Positions 53,170-63,377 are shown, counted from the stretch's first letter. The stretch: DNA of 64,000 bases from Hymenobacter cellulosivorans (GCF_022919135.1 NZ_CP095049.1:5088501-5152500); one strand, 5' to 3'. Notes: generated by a model from the letters alone, not told the origin. Numbers and translations: made by a program.

Positions 53170-54783
53170 TCAATATCCTGGGTTTTGCGCCAGCTTCCAG
53201 GTTTGGGCGTCGTTGAGGGAGATGGGCAGCAAGGGCGTCGGATTCACGGACGGCTCGGTGGCGACGTGCGACAGGGCGCGCGCCCGGACATCAGCCGGCA
53301 AAATGCTCAGGTAGCGGCCCGTTCGAATCAAATCCCACAGTCGCAGCGACTCTTCCCCGAATTCCACCCGGCGCTCGTGCCAGATGGCGTTCAGCAGGGC
53401 CTGACCCGACAAGCCGGCGGCCAAATCAGGCAAGGTACCGGGCGGGGTGTTGGCCGGTTCGTAGGCCAGCGAGCCCAGCGTGGTGCCCGGCGGCCGGGTG
53501 GAGTTACGGGCCCGCTGCCGCACCTGGTTTACCAGTGCCACCGCTTCGGTGGGCTTGTTAAGCTGGGCGGCGGCTTCGGCTTTCATCAGTAGGATGTCGG
53601 CGTAGCGCAGCTTACGGATGTTTTGCGGGCCGGACTCCGGAGCATTAGGTGCAAGGATGGCCGCCTTCCGGTTGAAATAGCCTGTGGCATTCTGCGTCAG
53701 GTCGACGGGGTTGAGAATGCCCAGCACGATGTCGTTGTTCTTAATAATGGTGACTTCGCGGCGCGGGTCGTTGGGTTCAAATTCATCGACCAGGCTCTGC
53801 GTGGGGTTGTTGAAGCCGTAGCCAAACGTTTTGCGGTTGTTCTGAAAGATATTGCTGGTGGTACCCACCGAAATCGGGCCGTAGCCGTCGTTGGAGGTAG
53901 CAAACTGGATTTCAAACAGCGACTCGCTGCTATTCTCGCCAATCTCCTGGTGAATGGCCGCGTAGTTGGCCAGCAGGCTATACTGGCCGGAGGTGATGAC
54001 CGTGCTCGTCAGATCGTACACTTCCTGCCAGGTGTGGTTGTTGCCGTTCACGGTGCCCAGCTGGTACATAATGACGCGGGCCAGGTAGCCGTTGGCCGCG
54101 CCCTTGGTGGCCCGGCCGTTGTCGGCGGCGGCGTAGGCGCTCTTTTCGGGCAGCAGGGCGGCGGCGGCCCGTAGGTCTTTTTCGATGAAGGCGTAGGTCT
54201 GGGCAATGGTGGCGCGGGTCGCGTTGGGCGCCTCGGCGGGCGTCACGTTTTTTTCAAACAGCGGCACGCCCCCGAAGCCCTTTACCAGGTTGAAATAGAA
54301 ATACGCCCGCAGAAACAGGGCTTCGCCCTTCAGGCGCGCTTTCAGGGCCGCGTCAATGGTACCCGCGTCGATGTTGTTAATCACCGTATTGGCCCGGGCA
54401 ATGCCCGTAAAGCTATGTACCCACAGCGTCGTCACGGGCGGGTTGGACGGCGGAATGTTCCAGGTTTTGAGCTCAATCAGGGACAGGAAGTCGCTGGGTG
54501 AGCTGCCGCCTTTTTCGGCATCATCGGTCATCAGGTCCCCAAACATCCACTCGTAGGTTTGGGCCACGTACTGGCCGGTAGGGTCGCCCCACTTGGGGCC
54601 CTGGTCCCAGGCGGCCACGTCGTACACGGCATTAACGGCCTGTACAGCATTGGTCGGATCCCGGAAAAGGTTATCCTGGGTCGTAGTGCCCAGGGGCTCC
54701 TTGTCCAGAAAATCCTGGCAGCCCGGAGCTATGGCGGTAGTTATGAGCAGGCCGAGCAAGACGGCGGCGCGGGTGGGTTTCAT
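53170..54783 (-). CDS. SusD/RagB-family outer-membrane glycan-binding lipoprotein
   Basis: A 537-residue surface lipoprotein. The lipobox is IAPGC (Cys at about 16), followed by QDFLDKEPLGT, a common SusD start. TPR-like helices (ARLKGEALFLRAYFYFNLVK), RYADILLMKAEAAAQLNKP and the C-terminal IWHERRVEFGEESLRLWDLI are hallmark SusD motifs. SusD caps the SusC channel and delivers oligosaccharides to it. The ATG at 54783 gives the lipoprotein signal; it starts 24 bases after the SusC stop. No SusE/F-type gene follows. Confidence 0.95.
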   Translation of the reverse strand: MKPTRAAVLLGLLITTAIAPGCQDFLDKEPLGTTTQDNLFRDPTNAVQAVNAVYDVAAWDQGPKWGDPTGQYVAQTYEWMFGDLMTDDAEKGGSSPSDFLSLIELKTWNIPPSNPPVTTLWVHSFTGIARANTVINNIDAGTIDAALKARLKGEALFLRAYFYFNLVKGFGGVPLFEKNVTPAEAPNATRATIAQTYAFIEKDLRAAAALLPEKSAYAAADNGRATKGAANGYLARVIMYQLGTVNGNNHTWQEVYDLTSTVITSGQYSLLANYAAIHQEIGENSSESLFEIQFATSNDGYGPISVGTTSNIFQNNRKTFGYGFNNPTQSLVDEFEPNDPRREVTIIKNNDIVLGILNPVDLTQNATGYFNRKAAILAPNAPESGPQNIRKLRYADILLMKAEAAAQLNKPTEAVALVNQVRQRARNSTRPPGTTLGSLAYEPANTPPGTLPDLAAGLSGQALLNAIWHERRVEFGEESLRLWDLIRTGRYLSILPADVRARALSHVATEPSVNPTPLLPISLNDAQTWKLAQNPGY

Positions 54784-54807
54784 AGAAGGTAGGTAGGACA
54801 TACGTGG

Positions 54808-57800
54808 TTAGAACTGCAGGTTGAAGCCCAGGCGGTAGGTACGGGCCTGTGGGTAGTTGCCGTAGTCCACGCCGTAGGCCAGGGGGTTGTTGTAGAACGC
54901 CGCGGTCGATATCTCGGGGTCGTAGCCCGTGTACTTGGTGAGGGTAAACACGTTATCCACCGAGACGAACACCCGGGCTCCGTTCACCTTCACCTTGCCC
55001 AGCAACGATTGGGGCAGCGTGTAGCCCAGCTCCATGTTGCGGGCGCGCAGGTAACTAGCATCTTCCACGTAGCGGCTGCTCATACGGTCATTGCCGTTGG
55101 TGTCGGTCGAGGTTACGCGGGGCTGGTTGCTGTTGGGGTTGCTGGGGGTCCAGCGGTCCATGCGGCTGGCGTAGAAGTTGCTCCACACGCCCACAAAGTC
55201 GGCCGACTTATTCAGGTTAAAAGCCGCGCCGTTCAGGGCTTCGGCACCCTGCACGCCGTAGAGCAGCACCTTGAAATCGAGGCCCGAGTAGTTCAGGCCC
55301 AGTGAGCCGCCGTAGGTAAAGTCGGGGGTCGCGCTGCCCAAATACGTGTAGTCGGCGGCCGTAATTACACCGTCGCCGTTGGTGTCCTGGTAGCGTACGT
55401 CGCCGGGTTGAGCCCCAGGCTGCACCAACAGCCCGTTGGCGTTTCTATAGGCGTCAATCTCCCCCTGATTGTGAAATACGCCCTCGGCCTGCAAGCCGTA
55501 GAAAAACGCTATTTCGCGGCCCACGTCGGTCAGGGTGGTGTTGTTGATTTGCGTAAGCACGTTGCCGCTGGCAATGGGGCTGGCACCGCCCAGGCTGGTT
55601 ACTTCGTTGTTGATTTTGGTGAAGTTCAACCCTACGTTGTACTGGAGCTTGCCTAGCTCGTTGCGGTAGTTCAGGGCCAGTTCCAGGCCGCGGTTGCGCA
55701 GGGCACCCACGTTGGCGCTGGCCGGAGCCTGGCCCACGTAGTCGGGCAAGGGCAGCAGGGCAATCATGTCGCGGGTGCGCCGCTCAAAATAGTCGGCCGT
55801 CAGCGTCAGGCGGCTCTCAAACAGCTCGGCATCCAGGCCCACGTCGGTGGTAATGGCCGTCTCCCACTTCAGGTCGGGGTTGTTAATCTGGCTGATGGCC
55901 AGGCCGGGAGCAGGTACGCCGTTGAAAGAGTACGTCTGGTTGTTGCTGGCCACCGAGGCATAGCCGTAGTTGGGAGCCGCATTCTGGTTGCCCACCTGGC
56001 CGTAGCTGGCCCGCAGCTTCAGCACCGACAGATAGCTGAGGCCCTTGAGAAATTGCTCGTTGGAGATGTTCCAAGCGGCGCCTACCGATGGGAAGTAGCC
56101 CTTACGTACGGGCCCCAGGAACTTCGAGGTCTGGTCCAGACGCAACGTACCCGTCACAAGGTAACGGTCCCGGAAATTATAGTTGGCACGGCCGAAGTAC
56201 GAGGCTAAACTCCCGTCGTACTGACTGCTGCGCACCACGTTGCCGGTGCTGCGCGAGGCCGACGCGTATTGCAGCGAGGCATCGGCCGGCACATTGAAGG
56301 CCGTGATGGAAATGCCGTTGCCGTAGCCGCGTTGGGCTTCCTGGCCCAGGGTAGCCGAAAAGGAGCTATTGTCGTCGAAAGTCTTGGTGTAGTTAGCGTA
56401 GTTCGACCACACCCACGAAACGTTCTCGTTGCGCGTCTCAATCAGTGCGCTCTGGGCCCGCTGGTCTACCGGGCCGATGTAGTACTGCGGCTGGTATACT
56501 TTGGGGTGGTTGTTAAAGTAATTGATGCCAAAAGTGGAGCGGAACGACAGGCCCTTGAACAACTCAATGTCGAGGTAGCTGCTGCTGAACAGATTGTTAT
56601 TCTGCACCTTGTTGTACTGCTGCTCGTCGAGGTAGCGCGGCACGTTCAGCGCATTGCGCGTGATGTTGTCCTCGTTGTAGGTCCCGTTGGGGCCAAACGG
56701 ATTGAGGACCGGGTTGGTTTGCAGGGCGTACTGCAGCACCAGATAGGGTTGTGAGCCCCCCTGGCCATCGCCGCTGCCCGTCTGTTTGTTGTTGGTGAAC
56801 GTGGCCGCCACGCCCGCCTTGATGCGCTTGGTGAGTACGAAGTCGTCATTCACCCGAATCACGAACTTCTTGAAGCCCGAATTCTTGATGATGCCGTCTT
56901 GCTGAAAGTAGCTACCACTCACCAAATAGCGGTTTTGCTCAGTACCGCCCGAGGCCGACAGACTATAGTTGGTAATCAAGCCCTTCTGCGTCACCAGGTC
57001 CTGGTAATCAATACCTTCGGCATTGGTGGCAATGGCGTTCTGCAGCAGCGGAGCGTAGTCGGGCAGCGCTTTACCGGCGTTGGTAAAGGCTTCTAGCACG
57101 AGCGTCGAGTACTGGGCGGCGGTGGTCAGAGGGAGCGTGCGCCGGATCTGCTGGAAGCCCGTGTAGCCCGACAGGTTGAACTGCGTGGCGCCGGCCTTGC
57201 CGTGCTTGGTGGTAATAAGCACCACGCCGTTGGCCCCGCGCGAGCCATAGATGGCCGTAGCCGACGCATCCTTCAAAATTTCCGTCGACTCGATGTCGGC
57301 GGGCAGCAAAAAGCCGATGTCGCTGGTCTGGATGCCGTCCACCACGTACAGCGGGTCGCTGTTGTTAATGGTCCCCACGCCCCGTACCCGAATGCGGGTG
57401 CCCGAGCCGGGTTGCCCGCTGTTGGAGGTTACTTCCACGCCGGCCGCGCGGCCTTGCAAGGATTGCACGGGGTCGGAGGTGGCTACCTGCGTCAGCTGGG
57501 CCCCACTTACGGAAGTTACTGCACCGGTCAGGTCGCTTTTGCGGGCCGTGCCGTAGCCAATAACCACCACTTCGCTCAGGGCCTGTGCATCTTCCGTAAG
57601 TGCCACGCGCAGGCCAGTAGTGGCCCCGGTCACGGGCACCTCCTGGCGGGCGTAACCCACAAAGCTGAACACGAGCACGCTGTTTTCGGGAGCTTGCAGC
57701 GTAAAACTACCATCCGGGCCGGTACCAGTACCAATGGCCGTGCCTTTCACGACGACCGTTACGCCCGGTATACCTTCGCCTTTGGCGTCGACTACCCGCC

Positions 57801-58242
57801 CGGAGATGGTGACATCCGGCCTACCGGAATCGTTTGCGGAGCCAGACTCGGAAGACGCGCGCAAGACTACACGCTTGTTGGCTACCTCATATTGAACTTT
57901 GAGTGGTGCCAATACTTCGTCTAGCACGGCCAGTAAAGGCGCGTCCTGGGCGTTGATAGTCACTTTGCGGTCGGCGCCAACTAGCTGCTGGCTATAGACA
58001 AACCGAATATTAGCCTGCCGCGCAATCTGACTGAGGGTTTCCTTTATCGTTTGTGCTTCTACCTGCAGCGTAATCTTTTGCTCAAGTACTCCCTGGGCCA
58101 AGGCCAGACGGGAGGCTGCAGCGCCCGCAGCAGCGGAATGCGCGCCCGTTGCTAGTACCGGCAAGCAAACTATTGCTGTTTGCAACAGAAGCCCCCTCAC
58201 CGCAGACCGGGCAGGCGGTGAGAACTGTACAGTTTTTTTCAT
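54808..58242 (-). CDS. SusC/RagA-family TonB-linked transporter with STN domain
   Basis: An 1,144-residue outer-membrane transporter. The signal peptide is followed by an STN signalling domain (about 52-130, VEAQTIKETLSQIARQANIR), then a carboxypeptidase-like domain (about 145-225) and the TonB-box region with VVVIGYGTARKSDLTGAV. The plug has LQGRAAGVEVTSNSGQPG and ATAIYGSRGANGVVLITTK. The 22-strand barrel ends YRLGFNLQF. The STN domain talks to the FecR anti-sigma encoded upstream, so binding of substrate can induce this locus. Import is energised by TonB. Confidence 0.96.
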   Translation of the reverse strand: MKKTVQFSPPARSAVRGLLLQTAIVCLPVLATGAHSAAAGAAASRLALAQGVLEQKITLQVEAQTIKETLSQIARQANIRFVYSQQLVGADRKVTINAQDAPLLAVLDEVLAPLKVQYEVANKRVVLRASSESGSANDSGRPDVTISGRVVDAKGEGIPGVTVVVKGTAIGTGTGPDGSFTLQAPENSVLVFSFVGYARQEVPVTGATTGLRVALTEDAQALSEVVVIGYGTARKSDLTGAVTSVSGAQLTQVATSDPVQSLQGRAAGVEVTSNSGQPGSGTRIRVRGVGTINNSDPLYVVDGIQTSDIGFLLPADIESTEILKDASATAIYGSRGANGVVLITTKHGKAGATQFNLSGYTGFQQIRRTLPLTTAAQYSTLVLEAFTNAGKALPDYAPLLQNAIATNAEGIDYQDLVTQKGLITNYSLSASGGTEQNRYLVSGSYFQQDGIIKNSGFKKFVIRVNDDFVLTKRIKAGVAATFTNNKQTGSGDGQGGSQPYLVLQYALQTNPVLNPFGPNGTYNEDNITRNALNVPRYLDEQQYNKVQNNNLFSSSYLDIELFKGLSFRSTFGINYFNNHPKVYQPQYYIGPVDQRAQSALIETRNENVSWVWSNYANYTKTFDDNSSFSATLGQEAQRGYGNGISITAFNVPADASLQYASASRSTGNVVRSSQYDGSLASYFGRANYNFRDRYLVTGTLRLDQTSKFLGPVRKGYFPSVGAAWNISNEQFLKGLSYLSVLKLRASYGQVGNQNAAPNYGYASVASNNQTYSFNGVPAPGLAISQINNPDLKWETAITTDVGLDAELFESRLTLTADYFERRTRDMIALLPLPDYVGQAPASANVGALRNRGLELALNYRNELGKLQYNVGLNFTKINNEVTSLGGASPIASGNVLTQINNTTLTDVGREIAFFYGLQAEGVFHNQGEIDAYRNANGLLVQPGAQPGDVRYQDTNGDGVITAADYTYLGSATPDFTYGGSLGLNYSGLDFKVLLYGVQGAEALNGAAFNLNKSADFVGVWSNFYASRMDRWTPSNPNSNQPRVTSTDTNGNDRMSSRYVEDASYLRARNMELGYTLPQSLLGKVKVNGARVFVSVDNVFTLTKYTGYDPEISTAAFYNNPLAYGVDYGNYPQARTYRLGFNLQF

Positions 58243-58380
58243 AGAGTAGTAGGTTGTGGGAATTTGAAAAAGAGAGAAACCGATCGGTGCTTTCGCAATC
58301 GATTGAGTAAGTAGTTGTCGGTAGTTACAGACTGTTCAGCAGCAAGTTGTTCGACTTAGGGGTTCAACTTTTGGGGAGGC

Positions 58381-59460
58381 CTAGCCACCTAAATGGCTCT
58401 GGCAACCTTCGCTATGAATGAGGATGGTGGCGTCGGAGAGCGTGTAGTGGGCGCCCAAGGACTTGCACAGCAAGCCCAGCTTTTCAAACAGGGGCTCGTC
58501 GTAGAAGGTAATGCTGACGGTGCAGTTGGCCAGTTTGGCCTTATCGTAGACGATGTCGACCCCGTACGCCTTTTCCAGTGCCCCTAGCACCTCGGCCACG
58601 GGCCTCGCCTCAAATTCAAACGGCTGGGGCGCCAGCACCACAGGGCGGTCTACCAATTCCTTTTTCAGACGCCGCTGCGCCGCCGAGTACACCACTTGCT
58701 GGTTGGGCAGCAGCAGTACTCCCAGGGCCGCCGGGTGCGCGGGCGAGGCATCTAGCTGCGCCCCTTCCCGGGCCTGAACGGCTACCTTGCCTTCCCGCAC
58801 CGCCACCGAGGCATCTTTACCGGCCGCGTAGGCTTTCACCCGGAAACTGGTGCCAAGTACAGTAGTAACCACTTGCTTCGTGAACACCAGAAAGGGCCTT
58901 TCGGGGTTTTTGCTCACCTGGAAAAAGGCCTCGCCTTCCAGGTGCACTTCCCGACGGGGACCGGCCAGGGCCGTGCGGTAGCGCAGGCTACTGCCCGGAT
59001 GCAAGCTGATACGGCTACTGTCGGGCAGCCGGAAGTATTGCACCTGTTGGGTCGGGTTGGTTCGCAGCAACCACCCATTGGCAGAAGCAACCTGGTTGAG
59101 TTGGGCAGGCGTCCGCAAACGGCTGGTAGCAAGCATCAGCAAGCCCAGGCTGACGGCCAGCAGTGCCAAGGCCGCGGCCCAGCGCCAGGGCGTCGAGGGC
59201 CACATTGCTACCACCCGGGGTGCCGGTTTGACCGGGCGGCGGTTTTGCAGCAAGCGTGCCCAGATGGCCTGTTCTACTTCTGCCTGATTTTGGGCGGGCA
59301 GGACTTGTCCATCCGCTTGTTCGAGCCGGTCGTACCAGTGCTCGACCAACGCCTGTTCCTCAGTCGTACACTGGCCGGCAAGGTAGCGCTGCAGGAGCTT
59401 GTGAAATTCGGGTTCCGTCACGGGGCGAAGGGTTTGGCGGGTTGCTGACAAGGAAGTCAC
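58381..59460 (-). CDS. FecR-family anti-sigma factor
   Basis: A 359-residue inner-membrane anti-sigma factor. The N-terminal cytoplasmic part (about 12-85) binds the sigma factor, and one membrane segment follows (about 92-111). The periplasmic FecR domain (about 125-230, VQYFRLPDSSRISLHPGSSL and GTSFRVKAYAAGKDASVAVR) is followed by a C-terminal STN-like domain (about 275-350, EVLGALEKAYGVDIVYD). It receives the signal from the STN domain of the SusC protein and then frees the adjacent sigma factor. The gaps to the flanking genes are 103 and 138 bases. Confidence 0.94.
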   Translation of the reverse strand: MTSLSATRQTLRPVTEPEFHKLLQRYLAGQCTTEEQALVEHWYDRLEQADGQVLPAQNQAEVEQAIWARLLQNRRPVKPAPRVVAMWPSTPWRWAAALALLAVSLGLLMLATSRLRTPAQLNQVASANGWLLRTNPTQQVQYFRLPDSSRISLHPGSSLRYRTALAGPRREVHLEGEAFFQVSKNPERPFLVFTKQVVTTVLGTSFRVKAYAAGKDASVAVREGKVAVQAREGAQLDASPAHPAALGVLLLPNQQVVYSAAQRRLKKELVDRPVVLAPQPFEFEARPVAEVLGALEKAYGVDIVYDKAKLANCTVSITFYDEPLFEKLGLLCKSLGAHYTLSDATILIHSEGCQSHLGG

Positions 59461-59563
59461 CCAAGTCGCCGATTACCCTCAAGCCAACCCCCATTTATTT
59501 TTTACCCGCTCATCCCAATTCCAACCTTTAACACCAGTAATTATCTAATTAACATAGCATTAC

Positions 59564-60163
59564 CTATTTGATAAAAAATAACAAGGGCCAGATCAACATA
59601 AGGAAATGGCGCAGATAGAGCCGCATTAGTTTAAGCGACTTGCGCAGGTGATATTCCACAGTTTTCTCGGACAAGTTCACGCGTAACGAGATTTCGGGGA
59701 TAGTGTACTGTTCCAGCCGGCTCAGGCGGAAGACCTCCTGGGTTTTTTCGGACAAGTGCTGCATGCCCGCGGCCAGCGCCTCGTTCAGGTCGTTGAGTGC
59801 CACAGTCGCTTCCGTGCCCCTATCGGCCTCGGACTGGTTGAGGTGGCAGAAAAACTCATAACTGGTCCGGACCTTCTCGGATTTGATATAGTTGATGATG
59901 CGGTAGCGAAGGGCCGCAAATAAATAATTGCCTACTTGCTGAACCTGAGCGGTACTGCGTTTGCTCCACAGGGTTTCAAATAAATCCTGCACCAGCTCTT
60001 CGGCTACCTCGCGGTTCTTCAGCTTCCCGTACGCCACGTTGAACAGCTGGTAACTGTAGCGCTTATACAGCTCGGCGAAAGCTGTTTCATCGCCTGCCTG
60101 CATGGCCTCAAGCAAGGCCGCATCCGGCCGGGAAGCATGATTTAGTAGAGCAGCAGACTTCAC
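59564..60163 (-). CDS. FecI-like ECF sigma factor of the Bacteroides expansion family
   Basis: A 199-residue sigma factor. Region 2 (about 30-90, AFAELYKRYSYQLFNVAY and LVQDLFETLWSKR) and region 4 (about 135-185, LSEKTQEVFRLSRLEQYTIP and VNLSEKTVEYHLRKSLKLMR) are clear. The hydrophobic C-terminal tail is usual for this family. Its target promoter is probably that of the SusCD genes directly downstream. Together with FecR and SusC it completes the trans-envelope switch. Confidence 0.95.
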   Translation of the reverse strand: MKSAALLNHASRPDAALLEAMQAGDETAFAELYKRYSYQLFNVAYGKLKNREVAEELVQDLFETLWSKRSTAQVQQVGNYLFAALRYRIINYIKSEKVRTSYEFFCHLNQSEADRGTEATVALNDLNEALAAGMQHLSEKTQEVFRLSRLEQYTIPEISLRVNLSEKTVEYHLRKSLKLMRLYLRHFLMLIWPLLFFIK

Positions 60164-60494
60164 GAAAATTAAAATTTAGCAGATACTACAAGTAATAGCG
60201 AATATACAATTGAATACCAATTAATTCCACCATTAAGCTCTTCCGCTCCCCTAGCACCTGTCGGGGCTGCTGCAACTTGTAGCAGTAATACTGCTTTATA
60301 AGCAAATGTTTTGCCTAGTGCTACTACACATGCCTTGATCCAAAGTCAGGTAAGGTAGTATGTTCTCCTGCAGTAGGCCTGATGGCCTCCTTGCGGGGCG
60401 TGCTACCAATGGCTCCTATCAGCATGCATGAGACATGCCTAACAGATAAATCGTTCGTACAACGGCGCCGCTTACCCAAGAAGAGCTATTGTGC

Positions 60495-60574
60495 TTAGAC
60501 GCTTGCAAGCCCATCCGGTCGAAATAACCTTTTGAGCTTGCGCCCACGTGGGGCGCCACCTAGTACCGTGGTCC
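60495..60574 (+). repeat. Diverged repeat, copy 1
   Basis: This about 80-base stretch begins TTAGACGCTTGCAAG and continues CCGGTCGAAATAACC. It is clearly related to 63509-63588 (TTAGTCGCTTGCAAG and CCGGTCGCAATAGCC), in the same orientation, with scattered substitutions. The two copies flank the beta-helix protein gene. Confidence 0.55.
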
Positions 60575-60614
60575 CAGGGTAACAGGGCTCGGCCTGAGGC
60601 CGGACCAAAACGAG

Positions 60615-60645
60615 CAAGGCCCCAACCAGCACGGGTTGAGGCCTT
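60615..60645 (-). terminator. Terminator after the beta-helix protein gene
   Basis: A 13-base stem with one mismatch (60615-60627 with 60633-60645) and a 5-base loop, just after the stop codon on the minus strand. The T run is short. Confidence 0.6.
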
Positions 60646-60671
60646 GTCAGGACAGCGTTGCGACAGTTTTT

Positions 60672-63377
60672 CTATTCCACCACCAGCTTGACGCTCATCT
60701 TACCCACGCGCACCAGGTAAAGGCCCGGGTGCAGCCCGACCAGATCGAGGGGCTGCGTGGTATGGGCTTGCTCCCGCACCACGCGGCCGGTCAGGTCGAG
60801 AACTTGCACCGGACCTGTAGCATTCTGCACCTGCACCGCGTCCCGGGCGGGGTTGGGCTGCAGGCGCAAGGTAGCCGGGGCCGCAGGGTCGCAGGCTAGC
60901 ACGGCCACGGGCGAGAAGCTTTCCTTACCGTCCAGATCCAACTGGCGAAGCCGGTAGTAAGCCGTGGTGGCCGCCGGTACCTCCGTCAGCAGGCTGTAGC
61001 TCCGGCGCTGGGAGGTAGAGCCGCCGCCGGGCACAAAGCTGATTTTGGTGAATAAGTGGGCATCCAGGCTGCGTTGCACTTCAAAGCCGGCATTGTTTAC
61101 CTCGGAAGCCGTCTGCCAGGTCAGGCGGACACCGGCCGGGGCGCAGGCCGCCTGGAAGCCAACCAGTGAAACGGGGAGAGTTCCGGCTGGAATGGTGTTG
61201 GGAATAAGGTTGATGCCCGCTTCCGAAGTGCCGTAGCCGCTCTTGAAGGCCGTGGCGTTAATCGGGTCAGAAGTTTGCAGGGCCGGCGACATGGCGCTTG
61301 TCGGGAAGGTAATGTCCGTGTTGAACGAGCCGTTGGCGCCCGTGGTCAGGGAGCCAATGTAGGCGCTGGGCTCACCATGGGGAAAGCTCTGCCCGTCCCC
61401 GGCGAAGACTTCCCCATTCTGGTTGGTGTCCGTGGTGTTGTCGCCCCGGTAAAATTCCACTACCGTACCGGCAAACAGGGTTTGGCCGGCCGTGCGCCCC
61501 ACAAACCCTTCCACGTGCAGCACAGTGTTGGTCCCGACGGTGGTCACGTTTTTCTTCGTGATAATGGGGTAATTCATGCCCCCGTTGGCCTTGTTCAAAT
61601 CCAGGGTGCCATCGTTTGGCGTTACCCCGTCGCCCTGGCCATAAGCACTGTTACCGCCCACGCGGTAGGTGGCCGGCGTGTAGTCGATGGCAATCAGGCC
61701 CTGACCGCCTGTGGTGCCGTCACCGTTGCCATAAATAGCGTTTTGGGTAATCTGCACGTTGCGCTGACCATAGTTGATCACCACGGCCGACGACTGGTTA
61801 CCGCTGATAATGTTCTTGCTAATAACGTCGGTGTTGGAGCTCTGGCGGCCGTCGGCGCGCAGCAGATAATGGATGCCGGAGCCCTCCAGGCGGCTGCTGG
61901 TGCCCCCTTTGCCGTTCCCCTGAATCGTGTTATTGCTGACCAGGTTGTTTTTGATGGCACTAATCTCGAACTGAATGCCGCTGCTGTTGCTGTCCCGGAT
62001 CAGGTTCTCGGTAATGGTCAGCGGACCCGAGGCCGCCTGGTCGCCCACTGAGATGTTGTCGCCGCCCGCCGTGGTGCGGCCGGCCTGCAAAAACTCGTTC
62101 TGGGTGATGGTATAACCGCTGTTGGCATCGTTGAAGCCACCCGAGTAATTCAGGTTGGACGAGCCGGCGTGGGCGAATATGTTGTTGCGGACCGTACCCG
62201 ACGGATTACGCAGATACAGCAGGATATTGCTGGTAAGATTAGCCGCGGGGGCCGCAATAGAGAAAGCCGTGGTACCAAAGGCATTGCCTTCGATCAGCAG
62301 GTTGGTACCCGAGTCGGCCTGCACGCCGTAGGTGCCGCCGTGAATCGACAAGCCCCGTACCACCATGCTATTGCCATTCAGGGTTAGGCCAATGGTGCCA
62401 CCCAGCACGGCCAACTCCACTTCCGGACCCGCCACCCGGGCCAGGGGCTTGCTTTCCGTGCCCACAACCCCGCCGGTTCCCAGCTGAATCGAATTGGAGT
62501 TCGAGAGAGTCGTCTGGGTTGTGCCATCGATGGCAGTACCAGGGTCCGTGAGGGTCGGCAGGATAGAAGCCAGCGTAATCAGGGCGCGGCTGTTAGTCGT
62601 GGCGGCTGAGCCGCTGGCATTGGTGAGCTGGTTGTCGAGGCCCGCCCGTAATCCGGGCCGGGCCGTCCCGTCCGGAATCATGAAGATGCTGGTTTCCTGC
62701 CCAGCCGGGAAGTTGGTGCCCGTGGCCGTGCCCGCGTTGTTGAACTGGCGCTGGTCGATGGAGGTATTCGACAAAGCATTGGCATTGAGTATAAACTGGC
62801 GCAACGAGCCCTGACCCGCATCATTGGTATTTGTCACCACGTCGAAGCTGAAGCCAAAGTCGATGCCCGTAAAGGTCTCGTTATCGTCGGCGTCGTTCAC
62901 GGTCGTTTGCACCTGGGCACCGGCGCTTAAACTACCGGAAGTGGTGTTACCAACATCAGCCTGCGTGGGGTCCTCGCCGCCCACGTAATTTAGGTCGTTC
63001 ACCTGGCTGTTCGGATTATTGCCCGTGTAGCGCTTCCGGAACGTGACGACGGGCATCAAGTTGGTAGCCGTGCCCCGGCTGGAAGTTACCGAACCGCTGA
63101 CCACTCGTACCACGAACGTATTGTTTCCCGATGAGTAAGAATAGCTCCAGGTACCATCGGTTGCAGCCGTAATGGCCGTAACGAACGTCCCGCCCCGATA
63201 AATTTCGACCCGAGCCGGGCGTCCCACGAAGCCGCCAGTGGTAGCGTAAGGCTCCCCACTGCCGCCCCCGTAGTTGACATCCTCAAAGACGCGGCCGGAA
63301 AGGGTACCAGCCGCTGCGGAGACGGCACAAAAACTAAGGGGCACAAGCAGCCCTAGCAAGCGGAGTGTATGCTTCAT
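60672..63377 (-). CDS. T9SS-secreted parallel beta-helix protein, substrate unknown
   Basis: A 901-residue exported protein from the ATG at 63377. A signal peptide ends near SAAAG. An N-terminal SdrD/Cna-B-like beta domain covers about 20-170 (LSGRVFEDVNYGGGSGEPYA). A right-handed beta-helix covers about 330-580, with repeated turns such as NNLVSNNTIQGNGKGG, SKNIISGNQSSAVVINYG and ITQNAIYGNGDG. A fibronectin-type III-like domain spans about 735-830 (RLTWQTASEVNNAGFEVQRS). The T9SS type A tail is RLQPNPARDAVQV to PGLYLVRVGK. Beta-helix proteins include polysaccharide lyases and adhesins. No lyase catalytic motif is evident, so a surface or adhesive role is equally possible. It lies just upstream of the xylan locus but has its own terminator. 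Confidence 0.85.
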   Translation of the reverse strand: MKHTLRLLGLLVPLSFCAVSAAAGTLSGRVFEDVNYGGGSGEPYATTGGFVGRPARVEIYRGGTFVTAITAATDGTWSYSYSSGNNTFVVRVVSGSVTSSRGTATNLMPVVTFRKRYTGNNPNSQVNDLNYVGGEDPTQADVGNTTSGSLSAGAQVQTTVNDADDNETFTGIDFGFSFDVVTNTNDAGQGSLRQFILNANALSNTSIDQRQFNNAGTATGTNFPAGQETSIFMIPDGTARPGLRAGLDNQLTNASGSAATTNSRALITLASILPTLTDPGTAIDGTTQTTLSNSNSIQLGTGGVVGTESKPLARVAGPEVELAVLGGTIGLTLNGNSMVVRGLSIHGGTYGVQADSGTNLLIEGNAFGTTAFSIAAPAANLTSNILLYLRNPSGTVRNNIFAHAGSSNLNYSGGFNDANSGYTITQNEFLQAGRTTAGGDNISVGDQAASGPLTITENLIRDSNSSGIQFEISAIKNNLVSNNTIQGNGKGGTSSRLEGSGIHYLLRADGRQSSNTDVISKNIISGNQSSAVVINYGQRNVQITQNAIYGNGDGTTGGQGLIAIDYTPATYRVGGNSAYGQGDGVTPNDGTLDLNKANGGMNYPIITKKNVTTVGTNTVLHVEGFVGRTAGQTLFAGTVVEFYRGDNTTDTNQNGEVFAGDGQSFPHGEPSAYIGSLTTGANGSFNTDITFPTSAMSPALQTSDPINATAFKSGYGTSEAGINLIPNTIPAGTLPVSLVGFQAACAPAGVRLTWQTASEVNNAGFEVQRSLDAHLFTKISFVPGGGSTSQRRSYSLLTEVPAATTAYYRLRQLDLDGKESFSPVAVLACDPAAPATLRLQPNPARDAVQVQNATGPVQVLDLTGRVVREQAHTTQPLDLVGLHPGLYLVRVGKMSVKLVVE

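Larger units (their letters stand above)
60164..60671. other. 508-base intergenic region upstream of the sigma factor
   Basis: It holds the AT-rich upstream region of the sigma-factor gene (60164-60330), then unremarkable sequence. One copy of a diverged repeat lies at 60495-60574, and the terminator of the next gene is at 60615-60645. No gene was found. Confidence 0.5.
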
